Under the pieces are notes generated by a model that worked only from the letters and a program-made list of their open reading frames with translations, ran no database searches and was not told where the DNA came from. A stretch of 64,000 nt of DNA from Alphaproteobacteria bacterium (lineage in GTDB: Bacteria > Pseudomonadota > Alphaproteobacteria > Rhizobiales > GCA-2746425): assembly GCA_024743215.1 (NCBI GenBank), contig JANSWZ010000015.1, positions 21,806 to 85,805 of the forward strand, read 5' to 3'. Positions 55,550 through 64,000 of the stretch are shown in pieces; position 1 is the first letter of the stretch, and the number at the start of each line of letters is the position of its first letter. The translations under genes were made by a program, and so were the position numbers.

Positions 55550-56533
55550 TCAGAAAGGATAGTCTGCCATGTTTGCCTTGTTCACGTTCACCCAGGCTGA
55601 GCCATAGATAACCTTGCCATCGAGCGTAATGTTCTCGTAGCCAGGCAATCCAAGATCCATACCGTCAGTGACGGTTCCGCCATCCATAACCATGACCGCA
55701 AGTTTGTTCATGGCTTCACCGGCAACAGCAGGATCCCAGAAACCGATTCCGTCGACAGCGCCTGTATCAAGATACTGGCCAGCGATTGACGGCAATGAGG
55801 TGCCGAAGATGCATGTATCATCTTCTTTGCCACGCTCTTCGATTGCACGGCCAATTCCGGCCACATCGGTGGAAGCAGACCCCTGCATGCCCTTGATGTT
55901 GGGATAGGCCCGCAGAACTTCCTGCGCCTTGGTGTAGGCTTTTTCAGCATCGTCAGCGGTTTCGTTCTTGTCGCCGACGAGTGTCATGTTCGGATAGTTT
56001 GCCTTCTGGTGTGCAATGCCACCATCGACCCACTGATTATGCGTCTGCGAGGTCAATGAACCGACAAACACGGCATATTCGCCTTCGCCGCCCATGCATG
56101 TTGCCAACTGCTCCATCAAATTGGCACCGAAGTCTTCATTTACGAATGCTTCAAGGTCGTAATTTGTGTTCTGCTGAGCCGCAGCTTCGTGAGTGATCAC
56201 GGTGATGCCCGCATCCATTGCACGTTTGAGCACAGGCTCAAGCGCTTCTGGTGACATGGGAACCACGGCAAGGGCATTGACGCCCTGTGCAATCATATCC
56301 TCAATCAGGGCAGCCTGTTGCTGTGGATCGGCCTGTGCAGGCCCAACCTGGAAAGCGTTGTTGCCCGATTCTTCGGCAAACTTCTTGACGCCTTCTTCCA
56401 TCCGGTTGAACCATTGGATGCCAGCAATCTTCACAACTGTGGCAATGTCCTTGCCGCTGTGGCTTGCGGCATAGCCTGACAATGCCGTTCCAGCTACCAG
56501 CGCACTGGCCAGCAGTAATGTACGTTTTTTCAT
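55550..56533 (-). CDS. Periplasmic sugar-binding protein (RbsB/LsrB/RhaS class)
   Basis: A 327-residue exported protein; signal peptide ends near GYAAS (about residue 23). Peripla_BP_4 fold: [50 protein letters not shown] and [14 protein letters not shown]. The C-terminus ([17 protein letters not shown]; ending [10 protein letters not shown]) recalls LsrB/RhaS proteins, but ligand residues were not checked. First gene of the importer operon, divergent from the SorC regulator. Confidence 0.88.
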   Translation of the reverse strand: MKKRTLLLASALVAGTALSGYAASHSGKDIATVVKIAGIQWFNRMEEGVKKFAEESGNNAFQVGPAQADPQQQAALIEDMIAQGVNALAVVPMSPEALEPVLKRAMDAGITVITHEAAAQQNTNYDLEAFVNEDFGANLMEQLATCMGGEGEYAVFVGSLTSQTHNQWVDGGIAHQKANYPNMTLVGDKNETADDAEKAYTKAQEVLRAYPNIKGMQGSASTDVAGIGRAIEERGKEDDTCIFGTSLPSIAGQYLDTGAVDGIGFWDPAVAGEAMNKLAVMVMDGGTVTDGMDLGLPGYENITLDGKVIYGSAWVNVNKANMADYPF

Positions 56534-56672
56534 AATAGTTTCTCCCTTGATCCGCCGCAGCGGACTGAATTCCTCAGGACCCGAAAATACGGTGCCTCAC
56601 CTTCGTCAGCAATAGCATTGCGTATCTCTTACCATATCTGCGTGCGGTGCTGAAACGCCGCTTTGCAACACT

Positions 56673-56689
56673 TGTGCATTGACTGCACA
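56673..56689. promoter_or_regulatory. Candidate SorC-family operator in the divergent region
   Basis: TGTGCA and TGCACA form a perfect 6-bp inverted repeat with a 5-base spacer (TTGAC), between the divergent importer operon and the regulator gene. Position and size fit an operator serving both arms. Seen by symmetry only. Confidence 0.4.
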
Positions 56690-56762
56690 CATGTGACTAT
56701 ATAACGATGAAAAGTGCGGTCAAGCCATTTGTGAGGATCGGGCGGGGAGGTAAAAATCCAAC

Positions 56763-57737
56763 ATGTATGTAGGCAAGCGTCAGGCAGATAACGAAATCGC
56801 GCAGGCGGCGTGGCTCTACTATGTTGGAAATTTGAGCCAGCAGGAAGTCAGCGAACATCTTGGCATTTCACGCTTCAAGGTCTTGCGTATGCTGGCCGAT
56901 GCGCGCGAGCAGGGACTGGTGCGCATATCGGTGGAACACCGCACGTCACGCACACTTGCATTGGCCGACCGGCTGGCTGAGGCCTTTGACCTGAGCGAGG
57001 TGCAGGTTGCACCTGTACCCAGTGATGTTCTGGGTGACAGCTATAGCCGCGCCGCAGTGGGCATGTTGGCAGCAGGCTATCTGGCGCGCATCGCCGCAAC
57101 CGAAACGCCGGTAACTGTTGGCGTTGGCTGGGGTCGCACGCTGTCTTCGATGGCCGATAATGTGACAGCGGTCACAAACCAGAATCTTACATTTGTCTCG
57201 CTCATGGGGTCTGTCACTCACGCAACTCATACGGCTCCTGGCGATGTTTGTGTGCGTCTGGCCGCGCAAACAGGCGGGCGGGCTCTGTTGTTGCCAGCGC
57301 CCTTTGTAACCGACAGTGCCAGCGCCTGCGAAATGGTCATGTCACAGCGGCTGGTGGCCGAAGCACTCACCGTTGCGCGCAAGGCAGATCATGCACTGAT
57401 GAGTATTGGCGAATGCCGTGAAGGTGCGATCCTGTTCGAGAGTGGAATTTTCAGTGAAGAACAACTCCAGCAATTGCTGGACGCTGATGTTGTTGGTGAT
57501 TGCTGTGGCGTCTTTTTCAAGGCCGACGGATCTGTTGCTGATATTGAATTGAACCGCAGCACGCCTTGCGTGAAACCACAGGAATTCGCCGGCATGGATG
57601 CTGTCATCCTCGCCAGCGGTAAAGGCAAATGCGCTGCAACACTGGCGGTGTTGCGCGGTGGATTTGTAAACCGCTTGATGGTGGATGAAGCGCTGGCGGT
57701 GTTGTTATTGGAAAACGTTGAAGCAGGAATGAATTGA
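56763..57737 (+). CDS. SorC/EryD/LsrR-family sugar-responsive regulator
   Basis: A 324-residue protein. The N-terminal HTH (AWLYYVGNLSQQEVSEHLGISRFKVLRMLADAREQGLV in overlapping segments, about residues 18-55) and the C-terminal sugar-isomerase-like effector domain (60-320, with VGVGWGRTLSSMAD and FVSLMGSVTH) define the family; ligands are usually phosphorylated sugars. It sits between two oppositely directed operons and its stop overlaps the start of the epimerase gene, so it is the obvious local regulator. Confidence 0.92.
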   Translation: MYVGKRQADNEIAQAAWLYYVGNLSQQEVSEHLGISRFKVLRMLADAREQGLVRISVEHRTSRTLALADRLAEAFDLSEVQVAPVPSDVLGDSYSRAAVGMLAAGYLARIAATETPVTVGVGWGRTLSSMADNVTAVTNQNLTFVSLMGSVTHATHTAPGDVCVRLAAQTGGRALLLPAPFVTDSASACEMVMSQRLVAEALTVARKADHALMSIGECREGAILFESGIFSEEQLQQLLDADVVGDCCGVFFKADGSVADIELNRSTPCVKPQEFAGMDAVILASGKGKCAATLAVLRGGFVNRLMVDEALAVLLLENVEAGMN

Positions 57738-58585
57738 TGGAAGGTTTTGGCGTGCATACCAGCATGTGGACAATGTCATGGGACCGTCCAGGATGCGAAA
57801 GGGCGGTCGCGAAGGCGGTATCCTACGGCATGGATTTTTTGGAAATTGCCCTTCTTGACCCGCCATCGGTAGATGCCGAACACAGTCGCAAGACGCTTGA
57901 GGCGCATCATATGCGCTCGGTCTGTTCGCTGGGTCTTCCGCAAGAAGTATGGGCATCTCACAATCCCGACGGGGCCGTCGATTTCCTCAAGGTCGCACTC
58001 GACAAATGCGCGGCGATGGGCTGCGAAGCCTTGTCCGGTGTTGTTTATGGCGGCATTGGTGAACGCAGTGGAAAGCCCCCCACCCAGCAGGAGCTGGACA
58101 ATGTTGCAGATGCGATGACACGTGCTGCAGCCTACGCCAAGACCCATGGTCTCCTGTTCGGAATTGAGCCGGTCAATCGCTACGAAACCCATCTCATAAA
58201 CACTGGTTGGCAGGCGGTCGACATGATCGAGCGCATCGGTGCGGATAACATGTTTGTACATCTCGATACCTATCACATGAACATCGAGGAAAAGGGCATT
58301 GGGCAGGGCGTTATCGATGCGCGCGAGCATCTTAAATACATCCACCTTTCGGAATCTGATCGCGGAACCCCAGGGGCCGGCACGATTGGCTGGGATGAGA
58401 TTTTCGCAGCACTGCGTGCAATCGACTTCAAGGGCGGACTGGCGATGGAGAGCTTCATCGACATGCCGCCGGAAATGGCTTTCGGGCTTTCGGTTTGGCG
58501 ACCGGTCGCATCGGGCGAAGCCGAAGTAATGGAAAACGGTCTGCCGTTTTTACGTAACAAAGCAAGGCAATACGGATTGATATGA
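57737..58585 (+). CDS. Sugar epimerase/isomerase of the D-tagatose 3-epimerase type
   Basis: A 282-residue TIM barrel (AP_endonuc_2 fold). The four metal ligands are visible: Glu in GIEPVNRYETHLINT, Asp in HLDTYHMNIEE, His in YIHLSESDRGTPG and Glu in LAMESF. These blocks follow D-tagatose/D-psicose 3-epimerase closely. It would interconvert ketoses or their phosphates at C3. The ATG at 57,737 is used; it overlaps the regulator's stop by one base. Confidence 0.85.
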   Translation: MEGFGVHTSMWTMSWDRPGCERAVAKAVSYGMDFLEIALLDPPSVDAEHSRKTLEAHHMRSVCSLGLPQEVWASHNPDGAVDFLKVALDKCAAMGCEALSGVVYGGIGERSGKPPTQQELDNVADAMTRAAAYAKTHGLLFGIEPVNRYETHLINTGWQAVDMIERIGADNMFVHLDTYHMNIEEKGIGQGVIDAREHLKYIHLSESDRGTPGAGTIGWDEIFAALRAIDFKGGLAMESFIDMPPEMAFGLSVWRPVASGEAEVMENGLPFLRNKARQYGLI

Positions 58586-59622
58586 TAGATGCCAATAATG
58601 AAGCTGCGGGCAAAAATTCTTTGTTGGCTGATTTTTATCGTGAAATGCGCCGCGTGCGCACCTTTGAAGAGCGTGTCGGAGAATTGTTTGTGCGCGGACA
58701 ATCGGCAGGTTCAATGCTGCATCTGTCGATTGGTGAGGAAAGTGCAGCGGTCGGTATATGCGCAAATATGCGCGATGGCGACACGTTCACAACCCACCAT
58801 CGCGGCCATGGCATTTTTCTGGCGCGCGGGGCGGATCCAGCCCGCATGATGGCGGAAATCGCCGGCAAGGAAGCCGGTTATTGCCACGGCAAGGGTGGCT
58901 CAATGCACATTGCAGATATGGGACTTGGTCATCTGGGGGCCAACGCAATTGTCGGTGGCGGTATTCCGGCGGTGGTCGGCGCGGGCCTTGCGGCACGCAA
59001 CCGCAAAACCAATGCGGTTTCATTTGCCTTTTTTGGCGATGGCGCGACCGGTCAGGGAATCCTCTATGAGAGCATGAACATGGCTGCTCTTTGGAAACTG
59101 CCCGTCATGTTTGTCTGTATCAACAATCAGTATGGCATGGGCACGCGTATCGATCAGGCAACTGCAAATCCCAATCTTCATGAACGCGCCGAGGCATTCG
59201 GACTGGCCGCACGCACTGTTGACGGACTGGATGTTGAAGATGTGAACGAGGCCGCTGCCGAATTGATTGCAGGTGCGCGGGCCGGCCAACCGGCGTTTTT
59301 GGTCATCGACTGTTATCGTTTCTTCGGCCATGCCCGTAAGGACAAATCGCCCTATCGCGACGAGACCGAGGAAGCCGAAGGACGCCTGAAGGATCCCGTT
59401 ATACGCGCGCGGGACAAGCTCATTTCATCCGGCATGATGAGTGAAGCCGATCTCGACGCATGGGACGCTGAAATTGCTACGGAAATGGACGCAACCATCG
59501 ATTTCTCCATTGCAGAAAAAGAACCTCAATTGAGTTCGATGTATCGCGATGTCTACGCGCCAGGAGAACCGGAGCCTGAACCGGTGCGCACGCGACTCGA
59601 ACGTGTTTTGGCGCGGGAGTAG
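58582..59622 (+). CDS. TPP-dependent dehydrogenase E1 alpha (AcoA-like)
   Basis: A 346-residue E1 alpha subunit with FEERVGELFVRGQSAGSMLHLSIGEE, the HRGHG segment and the thiamine-binding GDG...N stretch (FFGDGATGQGILYESMNMA...CINNQYG). The phosphorylation loop is of the PDH/Aco type (HARKDKSPYRD). It overlaps the epimerase by 4 bases. With AcoB and AcoC it would decarboxylate or cleave an alpha-keto or acyloin substrate, passing the acyl group to lipoate. Confidence 0.9.
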   Translation: MIDANNEAAGKNSLLADFYREMRRVRTFEERVGELFVRGQSAGSMLHLSIGEESAAVGICANMRDGDTFTTHHRGHGIFLARGADPARMMAEIAGKEAGYCHGKGGSMHIADMGLGHLGANAIVGGGIPAVVGAGLAARNRKTNAVSFAFFGDGATGQGILYESMNMAALWKLPVMFVCINNQYGMGTRIDQATANPNLHERAEAFGLAARTVDGLDVEDVNEAAAELIAGARAGQPAFLVIDCYRFFGHARKDKSPYRDETEEAEGRLKDPVIRARDKLISSGMMSEADLDAWDAEIATEMDATIDFSIAEKEPQLSSMYRDVYAPGEPEPEPVRTRLERVLARE

Positions 59623-59627
59623 GGGCT

Positions 59628-60611
59628 ATGGCAAAGATTGAAACCACCTACCGCGACGCTTTGCGTCTTGCTCTGACAGAAGCCATGCAAGCGGACGACA
59701 ATGTCATCATCATGGGTGAAGAGGTCGGTCGCTATGGCGGTGCCTACGGCGTGACCAAAGGCCTGATAGACGAATTTGGCGAGGACAGGGTCATCGATAC
59801 GCCTATCTCCGAGGCGGCAATTGTCGGCGCGGCGGTCGGCGCTGGAATGGCCGGGCTGCGCCCTGTGGCCGAGCTCATGTATGTTGATTTCATCGGCATG
59901 ACGATGGATCAGCTTGCCAATCAGGCGGCCAAGATCCGCTACATGTTTGGCGGGCAGATTGGTGTTCCCATGGTTCTGCGCACCCAGGGTGGCACGGGCC
60001 GTTCGGCCGGCGCACAACACAGCCAGAGCCTTGAAGCCTATGTCATGCATACGCCGGGACTGCGGCTTGCCATGCCGTCAACTGTCGATGATGCCTATCA
60101 TTTGCTGCGCCAGGCCCTGAAGCAGCCAGACCCGGTTGTGTTTATTGAACACAAAGGGCTCTACACAATGAAAGGGACTTTGGACACCGATGCTGAGCCT
60201 GCCGGTTGGGGCAAGGCGCGGGTGATGCGCGAAGGTGCGGATATCGTTATCGTCAGCTATTCGCGACAGCTCCATCATGCACTTGCTGCAGCTGAAATCC
60301 TTGCCAGGGAAAATGGTATTCAGGCGGCGGTCATTGATCTGCGCACACTTAATCCGCTGGACTTCGATACCATCCGTCCGCTCGTGGAACAGGCGGGGCG
60401 TGCCATGGTCGTGTCCGAAGGTGCGATGACCTCCGGCGTTGCCGCTGAGCTTGCTGCGCGCATCACCGAAGAATGTTTCGACTTCCTGGAAGACCCGGTT
60501 GTGCGGGTGGCTGGTGAAGACATTCCGATATCCGTGTCACCTCTGTTGGAAAAACATTCGGTGCCGACGCCTGAATTTATCAGCGACGCCGTGCGGATGA
60601 TGCTGAAATGA
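59628..60611 (+). CDS. TPP-dependent dehydrogenase E1 beta (AcoB-like)
   Basis: A 327-residue E1 beta with IMGEEVGRYGGAYGVTKGL, DTPISEAAIVGAAVGAGMAGLRPV and RTQGGTGRSAGAQHSQSLEAY; the last includes the conserved catalytic His. It follows AcoA by 5 bases and forms an alpha2beta2 enzyme with it. Its C-terminal transketolase-C domain is complete (to DAVRMMLK). Confidence 0.92.
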   Translation: MAKIETTYRDALRLALTEAMQADDNVIIMGEEVGRYGGAYGVTKGLIDEFGEDRVIDTPISEAAIVGAAVGAGMAGLRPVAELMYVDFIGMTMDQLANQAAKIRYMFGGQIGVPMVLRTQGGTGRSAGAQHSQSLEAYVMHTPGLRLAMPSTVDDAYHLLRQALKQPDPVVFIEHKGLYTMKGTLDTDAEPAGWGKARVMREGADIVIVSYSRQLHHALAAAEILARENGIQAAVIDLRTLNPLDFDTIRPLVEQAGRAMVVSEGAMTSGVAAELAARITEECFDFLEDPVVRVAGEDIPISVSPLLEKHSVPTPEFISDAVRMMLK

Positions 60612-61849
60612 ATGCTGTGACACAGGTCAAATTGCCGATGCCTCGCCTCGGCGAGACGATGGAACAGGGCACAATTTCAAATTGGCTGGTCAAACCCGGT
60701 GATGATTTCGCGCGGGGCGACCCCTTGCTGGAATTGGAAACCGACAAGACGCTTGTGGAATATCCAGCGCTCGGCTCCGGCAAATTGATTGAAACACTGG
60801 TCGAGCCCGGCGATGTCGTCGATGTGGGTGCACCGATTGCCATCATAGAAACACCGGATGTGTGGGACAGCGTTGCTGATGCGCCAGAAGCTGATGCCCC
60901 GATCGAGGAATTGCCCGCGGTCAGCACAGTGCCTGACACCGTGATTTCGAACCCTCAGGCCGCAGGTGACAAGCTGCGTGCAACACCGTTGGCCCGGCGC
61001 CTGGCGCGCCAGGGCGGCATTGATCTGTCCGCCCTTAACGGGACAGGGCGGCGAGGGCGCGTCGAAGCGCGGGATGTTCAATCCCGTCTTGAAGCAGGCA
61101 CGTCTTTGTTGTCGTCTGCCCGGATCAACCGCACCGGCGCAAACGATCTGAGCACGGTGATATTCATCCACGGTTTTGCCGGACTTGGCTCCAACTGGGC
61201 CGCCTTGCGCTCAAATCTGCAAAAAGCAGGCTTGAAGACGGTTGCGCCAGATATGCCTGGCCACGGGCAAAACAGTGCAGAGGCAAACGGCGCCGAGGAT
61301 TGTATCGCGTGGCTTGAAGCCTTGCTGAACGAGCAAGACGGGCCGGTGCATCTTGTCGGACATTCGCTCGGCGCACATGTTGCAGCTCTTGCCGCAGACC
61401 GTGCGCGTTCAAAAACTGGCCGTTTGACGCTGGTGGCACCGGCCGGTTGCGGCCATGAAATCAATGGCGACTTCCTGCAGGGGATGGCGCATGCCCATTC
61501 GGCAGGCGAATTGGCACATTTGCTTCGCCTGCTCGGTCCAAAAGCCTCGAAATTGCCGTCGGATGCCATGGAGACCATGTCGAATGAACTGTCCAGGGGC
61601 CGTTTGATCACGCTGGCCAATGCGGTCGCGCGCGGCAATATGCAGTGCATTGATACAATTTCGGCAGCCGCTGCGCTGAGCCAGGAAATACCTGTCACGG
61701 CCATCTTCGGGACCGCCGACATGATTATTCCGAAAGAGCATATGTTCAATATGCCACCACGGGTCAGCTCGCATATCGTCCGCACAGGACACATGCCGCA
61801 GTGGGATTCACCAGCCTTGCTGGAAAAATTGATCTTGCAGACCAACTGA
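60608..61849 (+). CDS. E2 component with lipoyl, E3-binding and alpha/beta-hydrolase domains (AcoC-like)
   Basis: A 413-residue protein. The lipoyl domain (1-80) has the modified Lys47 in ETDKTLVEYPA; an E3-binding domain (about 120-160, LRATPLARRLARQGGIDL...GRRGRVEARDV) follows. In place of the usual acyltransferase domain, residues 175-413 are an alpha/beta hydrolase with HGFAGLGSNWAALR and VGHSLGAHVA. This arrangement is known from AcoC of acetoin dehydrogenase complexes. No E3 (lipoamide dehydrogenase) gene is in the window. Confidence 0.92.
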   Translation: MNAVTQVKLPMPRLGETMEQGTISNWLVKPGDDFARGDPLLELETDKTLVEYPALGSGKLIETLVEPGDVVDVGAPIAIIETPDVWDSVADAPEADAPIEELPAVSTVPDTVISNPQAAGDKLRATPLARRLARQGGIDLSALNGTGRRGRVEARDVQSRLEAGTSLLSSARINRTGANDLSTVIFIHGFAGLGSNWAALRSNLQKAGLKTVAPDMPGHGQNSAEANGAEDCIAWLEALLNEQDGPVHLVGHSLGAHVAALAADRARSKTGRLTLVAPAGCGHEINGDFLQGMAHAHSAGELAHLLRLLGPKASKLPSDAMETMSNELSRGRLITLANAVARGNMQCIDTISAAAALSQEIPVTAIFGTADMIIPKEHMFNMPPRVSSHIVRTGHMPQWDSPALLEKLILQTN

Positions 61850-61907
61850 CTGGCTAAGTAAATGACTGGCTAACTGACAAGGCCGCTATCTATTGGGAGG
61901 AAAACAG

Positions 61908-63401
61908 ATGGCATATTTTCTGACAGCCGATGGCGGCACCGAGAGTCTGCGCACGCGCATTTATGACTTGGAAGGTCATTGCCTTGCGTCCCATGCAGAG
62001 CCTTACGAAACCAATTTTCTGCCCGGTGCCCGTGCTGAACAGCAGCCCGAAGACTGGTGGAACTGCCTTTGCAAGGCAACGCGTGCCTGTTTGGCGGAGA
62101 CCGGATTGAAGCCAGATCAAATCGAATCGATGGCCTATGCCACCACATGCTGTACGGTGGTCGCGCTGGATGGCGCGGGCAATCCGCTGCGTCCGGCTTT
62201 GATGTGGATGGATGTGCGCGCGTCCGATGAGGCCGCAGCGGTTCTGGCGACCGGCGATGAGCGCCTGAAATTCAATGGCAATGGCAGCGGACCCGTCTCT
62301 GCCGAGTGGATGATTCCCAAGGCCTTGTGGATCAAGCGCAACGAGCCGGACATATATGATCAGGCCGTCACCATTTGCGAATATCAGGATTTTCTGACGT
62401 TGCGGCTGACTGGTGAGCGCTGTGCGTCGCTGAACAATGTCGGTCTGCGCTGGCACTATGACAACCGCGACGGCGGCTGGGCGGAAACGCTGGTTACCAA
62501 ACTGGGGATGGCTGACCTTGTTGAAAAGTGGCCGTCACGCGTAGCAGCGCCAGGTGAAGTGATTGGCAATCTAACGCCACAAGCGGCTGAGGCCCTCGGC
62601 CTGACCACAAAGACAAAACTGGTGCAAGGCGGCGCGGACGCGCTGATTGGCATGATTGGTCTAGGCGTCTACCAGCCCGGTCAATTATGCATGATTACAG
62701 GGTCCTCTCATCTGCAATTCGGTGTCACCGAACAGTCGTTCAACGCCCATGGCATGTGGGGTGCCTATCCCGATATCGTTTATCCGGACCGTTTCATCAT
62801 TGAGGGCGGTCAGACATCAACAGGGTCGATCATCAATTGGCTGAAGCGCTTTGTCGGCGGTGAGATGGACTTTGAGGAGATGAACCGGAAGGCGGCGCTG
62901 TTGCCGCCCGGTTCAGAAGGCCTTGTTGTGCAGGATCACTTCCAGGGCAACCGGACACCTCATACAGATGCCCTGTCACGCGGCGCCATCACCGGGCTGA
63001 CGCTTGTGCATGAGCCGCACCACGTGTTCCGCGCCATTATCGAGGGCATTTCATTTGGCACCCGCGCCATTTTGGATGCTTTCGCCAAGGGCGGCTATCA
63101 GGGCACGGAGATGGTTGTCGGCGGCGGCGCCACAGGTTCTGATTTGTGGATGCAGATCCATGCCGATGTGGCCGGCATTCCGCTGCGTATTCCAGAATCA
63201 ACCGACGGCCCATCTCTAGGCTCGGCCATACTGGCCGCACACGGCGCTGGACATTTTGCCACCATCGATGACGGCATCGAGGCCATGGTCAAACCTGGAC
63301 GGCTGATCGAACCGGATCCACAAGCCACGCTGGCCTATGACGAAATCTACCAAAAGTATCAGGCCCTTTATCCAGCGCTCAAAGGCGCGCTTGATGCCTA
63401 G
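61908..63401 (+). CDS. FGGY-family carbohydrate kinase
   Basis: A 497-residue kinase; the start at 61,908 has GGGAGGAAAAC at good spacing. The N-terminal domain opens LTADGGTESLRTRIYDLEG, with MWMDVRASDEA; the catalytic Asp is expected in VQGGADALIGMIGLG, and GSSHLQFG plus GGGATGSDLWMQIHADV are ATP-domain motifs. It most resembles D-ribulokinase/YpCarbK-type members; erythritol, xylulose or AI-2 kinases are other FGGY options. It is the last gene of the regulator-epimerase-Aco-kinase arm, 58 bases after the E2 gene. Confidence 0.9.
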   Translation: MAYFLTADGGTESLRTRIYDLEGHCLASHAEPYETNFLPGARAEQQPEDWWNCLCKATRACLAETGLKPDQIESMAYATTCCTVVALDGAGNPLRPALMWMDVRASDEAAAVLATGDERLKFNGNGSGPVSAEWMIPKALWIKRNEPDIYDQAVTICEYQDFLTLRLTGERCASLNNVGLRWHYDNRDGGWAETLVTKLGMADLVEKWPSRVAAPGEVIGNLTPQAAEALGLTTKTKLVQGGADALIGMIGLGVYQPGQLCMITGSSHLQFGVTEQSFNAHGMWGAYPDIVYPDRFIIEGGQTSTGSIINWLKRFVGGEMDFEEMNRKAALLPPGSEGLVVQDHFQGNRTPHTDALSRGAITGLTLVHEPHHVFRAIIEGISFGTRAILDAFAKGGYQGTEMVVGGGATGSDLWMQIHADVAGIPLRIPESTDGPSLGSAILAAHGAGHFATIDDGIEAMVKPGRLIEPDPQATLAYDEIYQKYQALYPALKGALDA

Positions 63402-63445
63402 GCTTATGCTGTGTGCTGGACAACACGCCCGGCGATAGAGGCCAA

Positions 63446-64000
63446 CTACTCTGCCGCTTCCAGCGCATCCTTGCGTTTGATCTTGGCAGCACAGAATTTG
63501 AATTCGGGGATTTTGCCGAAGGGATCAAGCTGTGGGTTGGTCAATATATTGGCGGGGCTTTCATTGAAGCAGAAGGGCATGAAGATCATGCCGTCGGCCA
63601 CTTCACGATCCGCGCGCAACAGGGCTGAGACCGTGCCACGCCGGGTTTCAACGCTGACCCTGTCACCAATGCTTAGGCCCTGGCGTTCGATCTCACGCGG
63701 GTTCATGGCCGCAATTCCCTCCGGTTCAATCGCGTCCAGGACGCTGGCGCGGCGGGTCATGGCACCGGTGTGCCAGTGCTCCAGCAATCTGCCGGTTGTC
63801 AGCACCAGTGGGTATTCTGCATCAGGCACTTCGTCCGGGGCCAGCAGATCTGCGGGGACCAGTTTGCCGCGCCCGTCAGGGGTTGGAAAACCGTCGACGA
63901 AAATCACCGCATTGCCGGGCTTATCTTCGCTGTCTGCCGGGTAGGTGACGCAATCTTCCCTGATGAGGCGTGACCACGGAATGTTGGTCAAGGACGGCAT
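63446..64000 (-). CDS. Formate dehydrogenase alpha subunit, C-terminal part (5' end outside window)
   Basis: A 184-residue C-terminal segment of a molybdopterin oxidoreductase; the frame continues past the window edge. It begins PSLTNIPWSRLIREDCVTYP and contains the molydopterin dinucleotide-binding domain (VLTTGRLLEHWHTGAMTRR, MNPREIERQGLSIGDRVSVETRRG, FCFNESPANILTNPQLDPFGKIPEFK), closely following the alpha subunit of NAD-dependent formate dehydrogenases. The Mo/W and Fe-S parts are not in view. It converges on the kinase gene. Confidence 0.88.
   Translation of the reverse strand: MPSLTNIPWSRLIREDCVTYPADSEDKPGNAVIFVDGFPTPDGRGKLVPADLLAPDEVPDAEYPLVLTTGRLLEHWHTGAMTRRASVLDAIEPEGIAAMNPREIERQGLSIGDRVSVETRRGTVSALLRADREVADGMIFMPFCFNESPANILTNPQLDPFGKIPEFKFCAAKIKRKDALEAAE

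Noticed and set aside
49201..63401. Naming the locus a bona fide AI-2 (lsr) operon
   Set aside because: LsrF and LsrG are absent, the FGGY protein looks more like a ribulokinase-type kinase, and binding-site residues of the LsrB class were not verified.

Overview
The window is a chromosomal segment of an alphaproteobacterium, most likely from the Rhodobacterales/Hyphomicrobiales range. The basis is gene content (AcoABC, DhaK/DhaL, SorC-type regulator, RbsC-type and Dpp-type ABC importers, SelO, a molybdopterin formate dehydrogenase) and codon style. The species cannot be named from sequence alone. No rRNA gene, intact tRNA gene, CRISPR array or replication origin was seen.

Bases 1 to about 12,430 look like an acquired island. 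It is visibly AT-richer than the rest and starts inside a tyrosine recombinase gene. It carries a ParD/ParE-type toxin-antitoxin pair and a muropeptide group (AmpG-like permease, cytosolic serine hydrolase, MltB-like lytic transglycosylase). It also holds remnants of IS3- and IS30-family transposases, a decapitated HEPN gene, and an operon of cytochrome c', a large secreted diheme protein and a secreted M14-like zinc peptidase candidate. It ends at a tRNA 3'-end fragment (12,404-12,426) preceded by two spaced 11-bp direct repeats, as expected of an integrase attachment site.

Bases 12.8-25.6 kb hold a sorbosone-dehydrogenase-like gene, a taurine/nitrate-type ABC importer with a divergent LysR gene, and a methionine-sulfoxide repair run (msrB, msrA, thiol-disulfide protein, selO, second msrA-like). 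A truncated hemoglobin, a luciferase-like monooxygenase, an NHL propeller and a histidine phosphatase follow.

Bases 25.7-40.5 kb contain two carbohydrate-type blocks. The first has an orphan substrate-binding protein and two overlapping metallo-beta-lactamase-fold genes, and lies between a deleted copy and the intact copy of a LacI-family gene. The second is a LacI-divergent operon with a Dpp-like importer (binding protein, two permeases, fused double ATPase) and two glycoside-hydrolase-like enzymes (GHL6-like and GH42), so it probably imports and hydrolyses a glycoside.

Bases 40.5-49 kb are small ordinary genes: alpha/beta hydrolase with divergent membrane AraC regulator, tandem-winged-helix HxlR-like regulator with divergent VOC protein, CadC-like/TPR regulator, methyltransferase and small membrane or secreted proteins.

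Bases 49.2-63.4 kb form a two-armed catabolic locus around a SorC-family regulator. The left arm encodes a ribose/AI-2-type ABC importer and DhaK/DhaL. The right arm encodes a tagatose-3-epimerase-like enzyme, the TPP-dependent AcoA/AcoB/AcoC complex and an FGGY kinase. Together these suggest uptake, isomerisation and phosphorylation of a small sugar or polyol, then thiamine-dependent cleavage to an acyl-CoA plus a triose; the substrate is unknown. The window closes inside the C-terminal part of a formate dehydrogenase alpha subunit.
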